From a virus: a stretch of DNA of 29,148 nt. The DNA lies in the IMG/VR virus record IMGVR_UViG_3300014720_000131, positions 1-29,148 of that record; one strand, written 5' to 3'. The notes beneath the pieces were generated by a model. It was not told the origin of the DNA. It saw only the letters and a list, made by a program, of their open reading frames with translations, and made no database searches. A program made the translations under genes and the position numbers. Shown piece after piece: positions 6,989 to 15,427 of the stretch; within the stretch, counting starts at the first letter, position 1, and each line of letters starts with the position of its first letter.

Positions 6989-7336
6989 TCAATTGGCGTA
7001 GTTCTTCTTGATCTTTCGCAACATCTCGTCGAAATCGATGTCACCGGCTTCGGGTGCTGCATACACACCACCAGGACTTGAAGAAGTGAAGTGCTTCTCA
7101 AGAGGCAGGTTGTGGAGAGCTATCAGGAGACGCTTGTCGTCTCCTCTACCCTTTATCGTCATCATCAAGTCGCCGAAGTCTCGCTTTTCACTGGGCGTCA
7201 GAGTGTACCAATCAAAACCGAGGATGTCGGCCAGTTCTTCAGAGCCTGTGTTTCTTGACCCTGCATCCAACTCGCTGAGGGTCTCTTCGATCGACTCCCT
7301 AATGATCTGCCTTAATCTACCTATCGTCAACTTCAT
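6989..7336 (-). CDS. Hypothetical protein with MKxTxxxLRxII leader, 115 aa
   Basis: No known family is recognised. The protein opens with an amphipathic basic helix (MKLTIGRLRQIIRESIEETL), then a predicted helical and polar body containing IKGRGDDKRLL and, near the end, GDIDFDEMLRKIKKNY. The leader, the IKGRG motif and the GDID motif also occur, in the same order, in the 125-residue protein beside the tail sheath, so the two are likely diverged paralogues. It starts four bases after the polymerase stop and was probably cotranslated with it. Its location between replication genes and its paralogue's position beside tail genes leave the role open. Confidence 0.65.
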   Translation of the reverse strand: MKLTIGRLRQIIRESIEETLSELDAGSRNTGSEELADILGFDWYTLTPSEKRDFGDLMMTIKGRGDDKRLLIALHNLPLEKHFTSSSPGGVYAAPEAGDIDFDEMLRKIKKNYAN

Positions 7337-7340
7337 GAGT

Positions 7341-8552
7341 TTAACTATTGGTCACGAACTCAAACTTCAGTGGAAAAGGTTTGTCGTATGTTGGGACGAC
7401 GACGTTCTTTATGGCTTGAAGGTCAGGCAGTCTGTCACCTCTAACGTCGATGATTATTGCATCGTGGAGGATGAAAAGTGGCCTCACACCCTCGTTACCG
7501 AGGATCGATAGGACTCTGTCGAAGCCAAGAAGCGATATGTCGACGCCTGTCGACTGAGCGTATGTGTTGATGAGTAGGTTGTCTTGCGCTTGTGGAACCT
7601 CGAGTCGACGTCCAAACCTGTTCTTGAGGTGGCCCTCCTCATACAGCTCGTCTTTCAATCGTTGTTTCAGATTTTCGACATCGAAATAATCTTTGATGGA
7701 ATCGATGAAAGAATCGACCTTCTCGTCCGACAGGCCCAGCTTCCACTTCAGCGTGTTCTTTGAGACTCCATATAACTCTGCGAGGACAGCGACCTTGACG
7801 ACATCACGCGGGATCATACCTTTGAACTGGGTGTCCGATATGTCCTTATAAATGTCCTCGGCGTCGGAAGTCTTTCCTGCCTCCGCCAAAACGATTCGTG
7901 ACTCCAACGCCTTAAAGTCGAGGGAGACGACGTGACCATCCTCGAAGGATGACGTCAGCATCTTCTTGAAGTCTTTCTTGAGGACGAGAATGTTTGGTCC
8001 ATCGATCACCGTCAAACGACCGGTTCTTGTGGCGAAGCGATCGTACTCGATAGGTTGGGTGAATCCGCTTCGTTTCGGTCTAAAGCTTTCAAGACCGGGT
8101 GAAGAAGGATTGTTTTCGATGAGTGACGTGAATTTAAAGACGTCGACCTTCGCGGGTTTTAAAGAGTTGATGACCCTCGATCCTGCCGTCCAGACCGTCT
8201 CGTAGTAGTCGAAGGGCAATTCATCGAAAATGTCTGAGGTTACCTGCACAAGGTTTTTGAAGTAATTCTTGAATTCGATCTGAGGTAACACGTAACGCCA
8301 CGGGATGGCCTGGGAGCCTGTCACGACGTGTCTCATGGCTGTTAGGTACCTCTCAGGTACAGTGGGCACTTCTTTGTGAGACAACTTCAAGAGAGTGTCG
8401 AGACACTTCGCGGTCGCAAAAATCTTGAATTCACCCGTCATGTGCCACGAGTCCTTCGGCACCGAATCAGACCAAGTGTAACCCTCAGGATCACAGACGA
8501 TGTGTTTGTCTGCGCCGATGATGGATGAGTCGATGGTGAACCTTTGCACCAT
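7341..8552 (-). CDS. Family A DNA polymerase domain, lacking 3'-5' exonuclease
   Basis: The 403-residue protein holds the polymerase half of a family A (Pol I/T7-type) enzyme. The TGRL motif is at 177-180. Motif A is LDFKALESRI with Asp212 and Glu217. Motif B is RDVVKVAVLAELYG with Arg249, Lys253 and Tyr261. The late RR(L) and NTYAQSTGVDI helix is at about 315-340, and motif C is LFILHDAIIID with His363-Asp364. Both catalytic aspartates are present. Three features are odd: no 3'-5' exonuclease domain, Leu257 where E. coli Pol I has Phe762, and HDA in place of the usual HDE in motif C. It follows a large baseplate-type gene by 37 bases. It could be the replicative polymerase's catalytic subunit or a repair enzyme. 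Confidence 0.85.
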   Translation of the reverse strand: MVQRFTIDSSIIGADKHIVCDPEGYTWSDSVPKDSWHMTGEFKIFATAKCLDTLLKLSHKEVPTVPERYLTAMRHVVTGSQAIPWRYVLPQIEFKNYFKNLVQVTSDIFDELPFDYYETVWTAGSRVINSLKPAKVDVFKFTSLIENNPSSPGLESFRPKRSGFTQPIEYDRFATRTGRLTVIDGPNILVLKKDFKKMLTSSFEDGHVVSLDFKALESRIVLAEAGKTSDAEDIYKDISDTQFKGMIPRDVVKVAVLAELYGVSKNTLKWKLGLSDEKVDSFIDSIKDYFDVENLKQRLKDELYEEGHLKNRFGRRLEVPQAQDNLLINTYAQSTGVDISLLGFDRVLSILGNEGVRPLFILHDAIIIDVRGDRLPDLQAIKNVVVPTYDKPFPLKFEFVTNS

Positions 8553-8589
8553 GCGATATTAACACCGTCTCGTGCAACATTACACAAGT

Positions 8590-11500
8590 TTAGGGGCGCG
8601 CGCGCTCCGGTGCCTTTTCAGGTGGAGTCAACCTCTCGGCGGTGGCGGAGAGTTCCTTCGTCAGAACAGATTGGACGGTCGGGGGATTGCCGAACTTACC
8701 ATATCCACCGACGTACATGAACGTCCACGATGTTGTGAACTTACCTGGCGTTATGGAGTGCTGTATCTGGTTGCAACTATAGATGTTGTCCAACGACGTG
8801 TTCGTTCCAAAGTCGACGAAGAACGTTTGATACAGGTTGGCGATAGGAACTCCCATCGTCGACATCGTCAACTGAACGGGTACGACACGGAGGGGCAATC
8901 CACCTGCGCCTTCAAGATTGGTCGCTGTCGCTGCGGCTGTCGTGGAGTTGTTTGCTTTCGCCGCGTTGAAGATGTTGGATGCAGCCATCAGACCTTCTGT
9001 CTTTGAAGATACGTTGACGTTGATGATCATGCTACCGTTCGTACCTGGCACGATGCACGGCATTCCTCTCATTAGAAACTTTTTTAATTCTCGAGGATCT
9101 TTTGGAATCTTTATTATGTCTCCGTCCGGGCGCTTTATCTCTTCGAGATCGTACAAATCGCTCGGATTGATTTGTGTGTTCGTCTCTCGGGCGTATTTTT
9201 CAAGAGCTAATTTATAATTCGTCTTCTCTGCGTTGAGCTGTTGCTTCAGGAAATTGAGTTTCTTTGGCTTGCCTTCAAGTATCTTGGTGAAAGTTGCCGC
9301 CGCAAGGTTTGTATTAACTGATCCCACGACGTAGGAATCACCAGCGTCTATGATCTGTTGCTCGAGCTTGTAAGGATTATGCTGCTTATCATATATGTGG
9401 ATCCTCTTGATGAGCCTCTTGTCTCCACCATTGGCCTTGGCGTCGTTTCGTTGATCTTGAAGCCTCGAGGCACCTGATTTCAGGTTGTTGGTGACTTGTT
9501 TTGTGGAAACTCCTTCTTCACCTGCCTCCACGAACATCTCGATCATGGGTGGCCTCCAACCGCCGTATTTGGCCTGCCACGCTATCATTCCTTTTTCTGA
9601 GGCGGCATCGTCGGCACGTTCTGCAGGTTTTGAATCCGACGACAGAGGTTTGAAAAAACTGGTCATTCCGTAACCAATTCCTCTTTGATCTGCGAAGTTG
9701 CTGTCGATGATTAGTTTAAGAAAATCATGAATACTGAGGACTTCGACGTTCATCTGCTTCAGTTTCTCTGCGTAAGCATAGGCCAAGGCGGTCATGTTGA
9801 TGGGAAATTCTGCGATGCTGTGCATGCTTGCAGGTCCACACTCACCATTGAGGCCATAAAATATGACCTGAAGCTCATCACATTTATTGCTATTCTTTAG
9901 CGCAGGCGCTATGAAATGCAAGAAAAGTTTTCCAAAAGAAACGACAGAAGGAATTCCTCGCATGTCTATTGGAATTCTACCCTTTTCTGCTTTTAGAGCC
10001 TTATTACGTGCATCGGCTGTTTTGTTGAATTGCAAGATGGTGTTGGCGAATTCCTCGCCAAAGACGCCAGCACGTTCCAAAGTCGGAAGGAAGGGATCAT
10101 CACCGTTGTTAAGACTTACAAAATCATCATGCACGGCAGTTGCAATCATGGTCTTCACCTTGTCTGCGGTGTATGCACTCTTCTTGCCGACCAGCTTTCC
10201 AAGGTTGTCCGACAGGTTTTTTGCGTCGGTTGGATCGACAGCGCTGTTGTTCAGGCCAGCTTGCAGATTGTTAATGATGGTTTGTACGTCTTTGATATCG
10301 GAGATCATGCCCGTCGATGTGGCTTCGTTGAGCACTTTGGCAGAAGAAACGTTGATGGAGAATTTACTCTCATCTATATCACCTCTGATCCTTCGCAATT
10401 GCTGAATGATCTTATGGAAGTCCATGAGATTTTGATGAACAGTAGTGATGACAGGAATGTCAAGCAAGGTCGATGCAGCCTTTGACAGGAGTTCCAGGTT
10501 GAAATTAACCTGCCCCGTCTGGTCGAACGAAAATTGAGAGTTGGCGACGGTCCAACACTCTCTGACCATCATTGTGTCATTAATGAATTTGCCATATTCG
10601 TATGTGTCTCCCATATTAAGAGGTGACAGCCAACCGTAAGTCGTCCAAATGACAGTATGATTGTAACCTGAAGAACCTTTGATGAAATCGGCGAATTCTG
10701 CTATTCTTGCTTTATCGTGTAAACGTAACTTGAGGGTCGCCTTCTTGTGTGAGAACTTTCCGGCGCCGGCATTGTTGATGCTTATGTCCATGCCAAGGAG
10801 AGAAGCGAATGGTAAAAAAGGTTTTGCTTTGGCCAGTCTAATTCCTGTGACGGGTTCGAGTCCATCCATGTTGGTGAGACTCTGCGGCATCATGAACATT
10901 TCCATTCCCATGACGGAAGAGTACAGTTCTTTTTGACTGACAGTGCCGTCCTTGTTGGTGGTTTTTGTCGTCACATTTGATGCGGAATCACCTTCTGCCA
11001 AAATTTTATCATATGCGTTTAAGTTGCTCTTGGCCTGCGTTCCCAAGAGGAACCTCATTGGACTTGGAACATTCAGAAATTCTTTTGATGTTGATGTCAA
11101 TTTGAATTCGACGTCGAGGTATGGAACCAGTTGATTCGCCACGATTGGTGGAGTGTAATTGAGGAAAAAATCAATAGAGTCAACCCCTCTGACGGAGGGG
11201 CTCAGATAAGGGCTTCTAACGAGGACAGCTGATGTCACAAAATTGCTGGAGGGCGTATTGGAGGAATCGTTCAACTTCGGAACTATTTCTTTAATTGAAT
11301 TGACAACTTTGTTACCAATCTTCCAATAATCTTGATCATTCATGTTAGATTTGACGTTTGATATGTAGTGAAAGGCGAGGTTGAGGCTCTTCTTTTGCTC
11401 TGCGGTGACGTCAGCTCCTGCAAGATAGGTGTTGATGTTGCTTCTTATAGTTTCGTCGGTGTACATCATGCCATCGCTACTGAGGAGCATCGACAGCATG

Positions 11501-11607
11501 ATGTCATACAGGTCCCTTGGTTGCGACGGATTCTGTAGCTTTAATGTTCTCACAAGATCAGAGGGAGACAGATACTTGTATATGTTTTCGAGCTTACTGA
11601 AATCCAT
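8590..11607 (-). CDS. Large virion structural protein, probably baseplate, 1005 aa
   Basis: No precise family is recognised. The start is the ATG one base after the stop of the LysM-like gene; an upstream TTG would add ten residues. The protein begins MDFSKLENIYKYLSPSDLVRTL. The middle (FLPFASLLGMDISINNAGAG, KKATLKLRLHDKARIAEFADF, HTVIWTTYGWLSP) looks like beta-rich virion domains of large marine myophage baseplate or tail proteins. The C-terminal third (LRVVPVQLTMSTMGVPIANL, QIQHSITPGKFTTSWTFMYV) resembles the closing domain of baseplate/tail-tip proteins. A Lys/Gln-rich helical linker (KLNFLKQQLNAEKTNYKLAL) separates them. Its size and position beside LysM-like and tape-measure genes argue for a baseplate or tail-tip part. 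No enzymatic motif was seen. Confidence 0.65.
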   Translation of the reverse strand: MDFSKLENIYKYLSPSDLVRTLKLQNPSQPRDLYDIMLSMLLSSDGMMYTDETIRSNINTYLAGADVTAEQKKSLNLAFHYISNVKSNMNDQDYWKIGNKVVNSIKEIVPKLNDSSNTPSSNFVTSAVLVRSPYLSPSVRGVDSIDFFLNYTPPIVANQLVPYLDVEFKLTSTSKEFLNVPSPMRFLLGTQAKSNLNAYDKILAEGDSASNVTTKTTNKDGTVSQKELYSSVMGMEMFMMPQSLTNMDGLEPVTGIRLAKAKPFLPFASLLGMDISINNAGAGKFSHKKATLKLRLHDKARIAEFADFIKGSSGYNHTVIWTTYGWLSPLNMGDTYEYGKFINDTMMVRECWTVANSQFSFDQTGQVNFNLELLSKAASTLLDIPVITTVHQNLMDFHKIIQQLRRIRGDIDESKFSINVSSAKVLNEATSTGMISDIKDVQTIINNLQAGLNNSAVDPTDAKNLSDNLGKLVGKKSAYTADKVKTMIATAVHDDFVSLNNGDDPFLPTLERAGVFGEEFANTILQFNKTADARNKALKAEKGRIPIDMRGIPSVVSFGKLFLHFIAPALKNSNKCDELQVIFYGLNGECGPASMHSIAEFPINMTALAYAYAEKLKQMNVEVLSIHDFLKLIIDSNFADQRGIGYGMTSFFKPLSSDSKPAERADDAASEKGMIAWQAKYGGWRPPMIEMFVEAGEEGVSTKQVTNNLKSGASRLQDQRNDAKANGGDKRLIKRIHIYDKQHNPYKLEQQIIDAGDSYVVGSVNTNLAAATFTKILEGKPKKLNFLKQQLNAEKTNYKLALEKYARETNTQINPSDLYDLEEIKRPDGDIIKIPKDPRELKKFLMRGMPCIVPGTNGSMIINVNVSSKTEGLMAASNIFNAAKANNSTTAAATATNLEGAGGLPLRVVPVQLTMSTMGVPIANLYQTFFVDFGTNTSLDNIYSCNQIQHSITPGKFTTSWTFMYVGGYGKFGNPPTVQSVLTKELSATAERLTPPEKAPERARP

Positions 11608-11608
11608 G

Positions 11609-11905
11609 TCACTGCACCACTGATAAGGCGTCTTCAAGTCTGATGATGTTTATGACCGTGCCAGCAGGAATTTGCAATCCCCATCCAATTCCACTGGCGA
11701 CAGATAACACCCACCAATACTTGGCTTCACCATAAATAACTGCGGCCAACGTGTCCAACCTATCATCACCTGTGGCAATGATTTGTCTCACTATCGGTAT
11801 GATTCCATCACGAATGGCTGCCTTTAACTGCAATGACGCGTTGGAAGTGCCCAACTGACGACCAAGGTTGATTCGAGAATCGCGAGAGTATCTACTGACT
11901 GCCAT
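11609..11905 (-). CDS. LysM-like / gp53-type baseplate protein
   Basis: The 98-residue protein ends in a LysM-like fold of the kind seen in T4 gp53 and P2 gpX-type tail proteins: DDRLDTLAAVIYGEAKYWW, then VASGIGWGLQIPAGTVINI. The Asp-Thr-Leu, the Tyr-Gly and the final Pro-Ala-Gly-Thr-Val-Ile match the LysM strand-helix-helix-strand layout. In virions these small proteins sit in the baseplate wedge or tail terminus and bind the tail or cell-wall glycan. Basic N-terminal residues (SRYSRDSRINLGRQ) precede it. The stop lies one base before the next gene's ATG and its start lies 3 bases after the preceding stop, so it belongs to the tail operon. Confidence 0.75.
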   Translation of the reverse strand: MAVSRYSRDSRINLGRQLGTSNASLQLKAAIRDGIIPIVRQIIATGDDRLDTLAAVIYGEAKYWWVLSVASGIGWGLQIPAGTVINIIRLEDALSVVQ

Positions 11906-11908
11906 GGA

Positions 11909-14900
11909 TCATTCTCCTTCTCCTTGTGGTGCCATTGGGCCGATAGGATATATTGGTGCCCTGTTGAAACCCACGTGGTCAAGGCCTGGTGTGATGTCAT
12001 GGAATGGTGCGAAGGATATCGTTATCTTGCACATTTTTGGTGCCCTATGTTCATATGGATTCTCCTCGTCGCGAGTGTTCCATGTGACCTTGTCATACCA
12101 ATCGAATTCCAAAGACTCTATGAAACCAGGAAGACCTTTTCCACCGACTGATTTAAAAGATTTGGAGATCGCATTCCCGTTCGTTTCATTCATGAATTTT
12201 TTTACATTATCTCCATATGAGGCATTTGCATCAGCAGGTTTTGATGCCGTTATGGCTGCTTGTATCTTTCTCTCAGTTTCAGCAGTCGGTATTAAAGAAT
12301 TCTTTTCGATCTTGAATTGTCTGCCAATCAAAGAATCAGAGCCGGTGGTGGGTAGCTGCTTTTTTAGCACATCGCCTGCTCTTTTTATTTGCGCTCCAAT
12401 TGCCGATACGGCGTTTGCAACAGGACCTGATGCGTTAGTGGAGTCTGTTGTTGTCGCAACTTTCTCTACAACAGTACAGATGCAAAAATTGTCTTCGTTA
12501 TTTACTTCTTTTATCTTTAACTCAGCGTTCGGAGGCAAAGTTAAGGTGTGAATTAACTTGGATAATTCTTTTGACAGAGTTCTTTGCTTCAACAGATTTG
12601 CTGCGTCAATTTTTTCAGTTGGTAGAAAACAACCTGTTTTTAGTAAAAAAGTATTGCCTTCTTTAAGCTGTTCCTTGAAAGCTTTTTCATAAGTCTTCTC
12701 AGGTTTAGTGCCATTTGGAGTTTTTCCATCAAGAACTGAGTCTGAATAGTACATTCCAAAGAGACGAGCAAGGGCAAACTTGGAGTAGTTGGACTGTATC
12801 AAGTCTCCTATTCTCACTCTCACAAGAGGCGCAGCAGATATTGATTGACTGAAAGGCGCCGAGATAGAATAATTGCCCTGAGTTAACTTTCTACCCTCGG
12901 TAAACTGAGGATAAACCATCGTCGATAACTTATTGATTTTCATCCACATGACTTGCTCATCTTCTGGTGAAAATGCTGCCAGGATGAAAGAAAAACCTAT
13001 CTTTCGTGTTGTTCCCTTGTAAGTCTTTATTGGCTCAACCCTGCCTATCGCCTCTGTTGACTCATATGAAACAGTGTAACCGTCAGACAATGACGTTAGA
13101 AATGCATGAAAACTAATGATCTCATTCGTACGAATGTCATGAAGGTAAAAAGGAACATACTCTGATTCAAGAGATGCTTCCATCGATTTCCTAGTATCGG
13201 AAGAAATTCTTCCTTCCGTCGCCAACAGCCTTCCGTCAAAGGAAGCATTGTCTTCTGTGGTCAAAATAACTTTCTTGACAGGATTAACGGGTGTAAACCG
13301 AGGGTCGTCTAAAAATTTTTCTTTATAAATGTTAGGCATTAACAACAGGTCAGGGGCAAGATACGCGGAACGAGCCTGCGTCAGCGAAGCACATTCGCCT
13401 AACTTGATACGACCTTTCCCGGCGGCAGTTGCTGCAGCCTTATCTATGTCCGATATGAACTTTTGGCCAAATCCTCTTACTCCTTGTTCAATCTCGGCGG
13501 GACCAAAAGGGTTTTTAGCCAGACCTGGCCCTATATTTTTATCCCCTAACTGTCCAAAAATATTCAAAAATTTGATGAATTTAGAAGATCTAAGAACATC
13601 TATGATAGAGAATATCTGAGTAATTCCTGCAACGAATCCCGATCCAAATGCAGCTGCCAAGTTCTTAAAATAATCTGTCAGTAGAACGAAAGACCTATTG
13701 AATGATCTCGCCATAACAGCATAGAAACCTGGATTTTGAGCTGCCGAAATGAGACCTTTTGAGGCCACTTCACCTGCAAAATCTGTAAAAGATATTTCAC
13801 TGCTGTTGGAAGTAATTCCAAAGAACTGTAAGGCTCCTACAGGCAGGCACTTTTCAAACTTGTTAAATGTGGGTTGTATTCCAAGCAATTGCCAGATACT
13901 CAATTGACCGGACAATAATCTGCGTGCTATCTCTGTGACACCACCGGCGCCAGGATCACTTGGGCTAACTGCTGATGCACCATAAAATCTCTGTCCTGTA
14001 AATTCAGCTCTTTCAAAATCCGTATCACCTCTGAAAGAAAAGAGCAACATGAACCCAGCGACAGCGATGCCCAGCGCGGCGACTAAGGCAACCGATAAAA
14101 GTTGCATGCCGAAGTTAGAGATGCCTGCATAGTGATCTAGAACGTTATTGAGCGTGCCCCAAGACTCAGCGGCCGGATCTATCAACAGGTCGGTGTCAAT
14201 GCTGTCGAAGAGACCATCATCGATGACACTACGAGCCGTCAACGTGTCTCTTTCAATCCTCATGACTCCGAGCTGCGCTGCGCCGGGGAGGAAGGCCGCA
14301 GCAGTGGCGGCGTTTCCCGTAGGATTGTTGTTCTCCTGAGTCGACGTCAATTCGAGACCGGCTCTTATAGATAACGCGTTGCCTATCTGGGCGAGGCGTC
14401 CGTGTGACATGTTCCTGTCAGCTTCGCTGGTTCCCATACTGTACTTGGAGGCGAACTGGAACTGAGTGAGGCCGGCACCCTTCTCGGAGTAAGTGTTGCC
14501 GTTATCAGCATTGAACCTGTTATAGATAACGGAATTGCTCAGCGTCCTCGAGTCACCGTAGTAATTCCCAATAATGGCAGCAGACTCATTGGGATAATTT
14601 CCCTTGTCATCCTTCACGAATGGTTTGCTCGTCTTCATTGAAGGTGTGAACTTGCCACCAATTGCAGAGGCTGCAGGAGCAGTAGGTGTGGCATCCTTAA
14701 GCAGCGTGTGACCTTTTAATTTTTCAGGTAAGTTGGTCGCCGCATCAGATTTACCCGTGACTGTCTTGCCATCGATGAACTTCTCGATGTTACTCGTCTC
14801 AGAAGGTCTTGTTGGACGACCGTCGATGTCTTGAAGAGAGAACAGAGTGGGATCGACATTCTCTCCATGTCGCACGGCATAGGCGTTCTTGGCCTGCGTT

Positions 14901-15154
14901 GGAGAAGATTCAGTGCTACCAAGTGTCGTCCTACTGAGATAGGACGCCATCGTTTTCATTGTTCCCTTTGAGAGATCTTTGTTGGCGTTGTTGACCTTCA
15001 CCTGACCAGAAGACCAGCTGGGTCGTGGGCCTGTGCCGTCGTCATCAACTCCAACGTCATACGAATACAACTTGTCGTCAATAGGAAAACCACCGGTTCC
15101 TGTATCAAGACCGGACCCTGAGCCACGACTGGGAGAATCATTGTTCTGGGACAT
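11909..15154 (-). CDS. Large virion structural protein with internal hydrophobic segment, 1081 aa
   Basis: No named family is certain. The first ~250 residues are Gly/Ser/Thr/Asn-rich and probably extended. One strongly hydrophobic stretch lies at about 345-371 (LLSVALVAALGIAVAGFMLL). A central domain (VPFYLHDIRTNEIISFHAFL, LSDGYTVSYESTEAIGR, GTTRKIGFSFILAAFSPEDE) resembles a conserved module of large myophage virion proteins. The C-terminus (WYDKVTWNTRDEENPYEHRA, ITISFAPFHDITPGLDHVGF) looks like a baseplate/tail-associated end domain. It overlaps the preceding small gene by 17 bases and precedes the LysM-like gene. I infer a baseplate or tail-tip component; the membrane-like helix could serve in cell-envelope passage. 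Confidence 0.65.
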   Translation of the reverse strand: MSQNNDSPSRGSGSGLDTGTGGFPIDDKLYSYDVGVDDDGTGPRPSWSSGQVKVNNANKDLSKGTMKTMASYLSRTTLGSTESSPTQAKNAYAVRHGENVDPTLFSLQDIDGRPTRPSETSNIEKFIDGKTVTGKSDAATNLPEKLKGHTLLKDATPTAPAASAIGGKFTPSMKTSKPFVKDDKGNYPNESAAIIGNYYGDSRTLSNSVIYNRFNADNGNTYSEKGAGLTQFQFASKYSMGTSEADRNMSHGRLAQIGNALSIRAGLELTSTQENNNPTGNAATAAAFLPGAAQLGVMRIERDTLTARSVIDDGLFDSIDTDLLIDPAAESWGTLNNVLDHYAGISNFGMQLLSVALVAALGIAVAGFMLLFSFRGDTDFERAEFTGQRFYGASAVSPSDPGAGGVTEIARRLLSGQLSIWQLLGIQPTFNKFEKCLPVGALQFFGITSNSSEISFTDFAGEVASKGLISAAQNPGFYAVMARSFNRSFVLLTDYFKNLAAAFGSGFVAGITQIFSIIDVLRSSKFIKFLNIFGQLGDKNIGPGLAKNPFGPAEIEQGVRGFGQKFISDIDKAAATAAGKGRIKLGECASLTQARSAYLAPDLLLMPNIYKEKFLDDPRFTPVNPVKKVILTTEDNASFDGRLLATEGRISSDTRKSMEASLESEYVPFYLHDIRTNEIISFHAFLTSLSDGYTVSYESTEAIGRVEPIKTYKGTTRKIGFSFILAAFSPEDEQVMWMKINKLSTMVYPQFTEGRKLTQGNYSISAPFSQSISAAPLVRVRIGDLIQSNYSKFALARLFGMYYSDSVLDGKTPNGTKPEKTYEKAFKEQLKEGNTFLLKTGCFLPTEKIDAANLLKQRTLSKELSKLIHTLTLPPNAELKIKEVNNEDNFCICTVVEKVATTTDSTNASGPVANAVSAIGAQIKRAGDVLKKQLPTTGSDSLIGRQFKIEKNSLIPTAETERKIQAAITASKPADANASYGDNVKKFMNETNGNAISKSFKSVGGKGLPGFIESLEFDWYDKVTWNTRDEENPYEHRAPKMCKITISFAPFHDITPGLDHVGFNRAPIYPIGPMAPQGEGE

Positions 15155-15404
15155 CGTTATTGTTTTCTAAACTTCCACTGGTAATTAATTGGTCGTCGAG
15201 CTCCGCTGCCACTTTGTTTAACAAGTCAGGATCCTTTTCGATGGCAGTCTGCAGTGGACCGAGGACATTGTTGTAGAAATTTATCAGGAAGTCTTCGGTG
15301 TACGCCTTGATGGCCTGTCGTTCCTTGTCGGACGTGGCCTGTGACAGGGCCTTCTTGAAAACTTCGTTCTGTCGTAGAGACTTCAGGTAATCTTCTTTCT
15401 TCAT
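15138..15404 (-). CDS. Hypothetical small protein between tape measure and virion gene, 88 aa
   Basis: No family is recognised. It is a mostly helical, charged protein (MKKEDYLKSLRQNEVFKKAL, SDKERQAIKAYTEDFLINFY) ending in a polar tail. GGTGA lies just before the ATG as a ribosome site. Its start is 23 bases after the tape-measure stop and its last 17 bases overlap the next gene. Position alone suggests a tail assembly or baseplate accessory part, but no motif supports a specific role. Confidence 0.65.
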   Translation of the reverse strand: MKKEDYLKSLRQNEVFKKALSQATSDKERQAIKAYTEDFLINFYNNVLGPLQTAIEKDPDLLNKVAAELDDQLITSGSLENNNDVPEQ

Positions 15405-15427
15405 GTTTCACCGCCTAATGCATTATC

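Noticed and set aside
11608-11637. Upstream TTG start for the 1005-residue virion protein
   Set aside because: It lies inside the LysM-like gene, while an ATG stands one base after that gene's stop in a coupling arrangement common in this operon.
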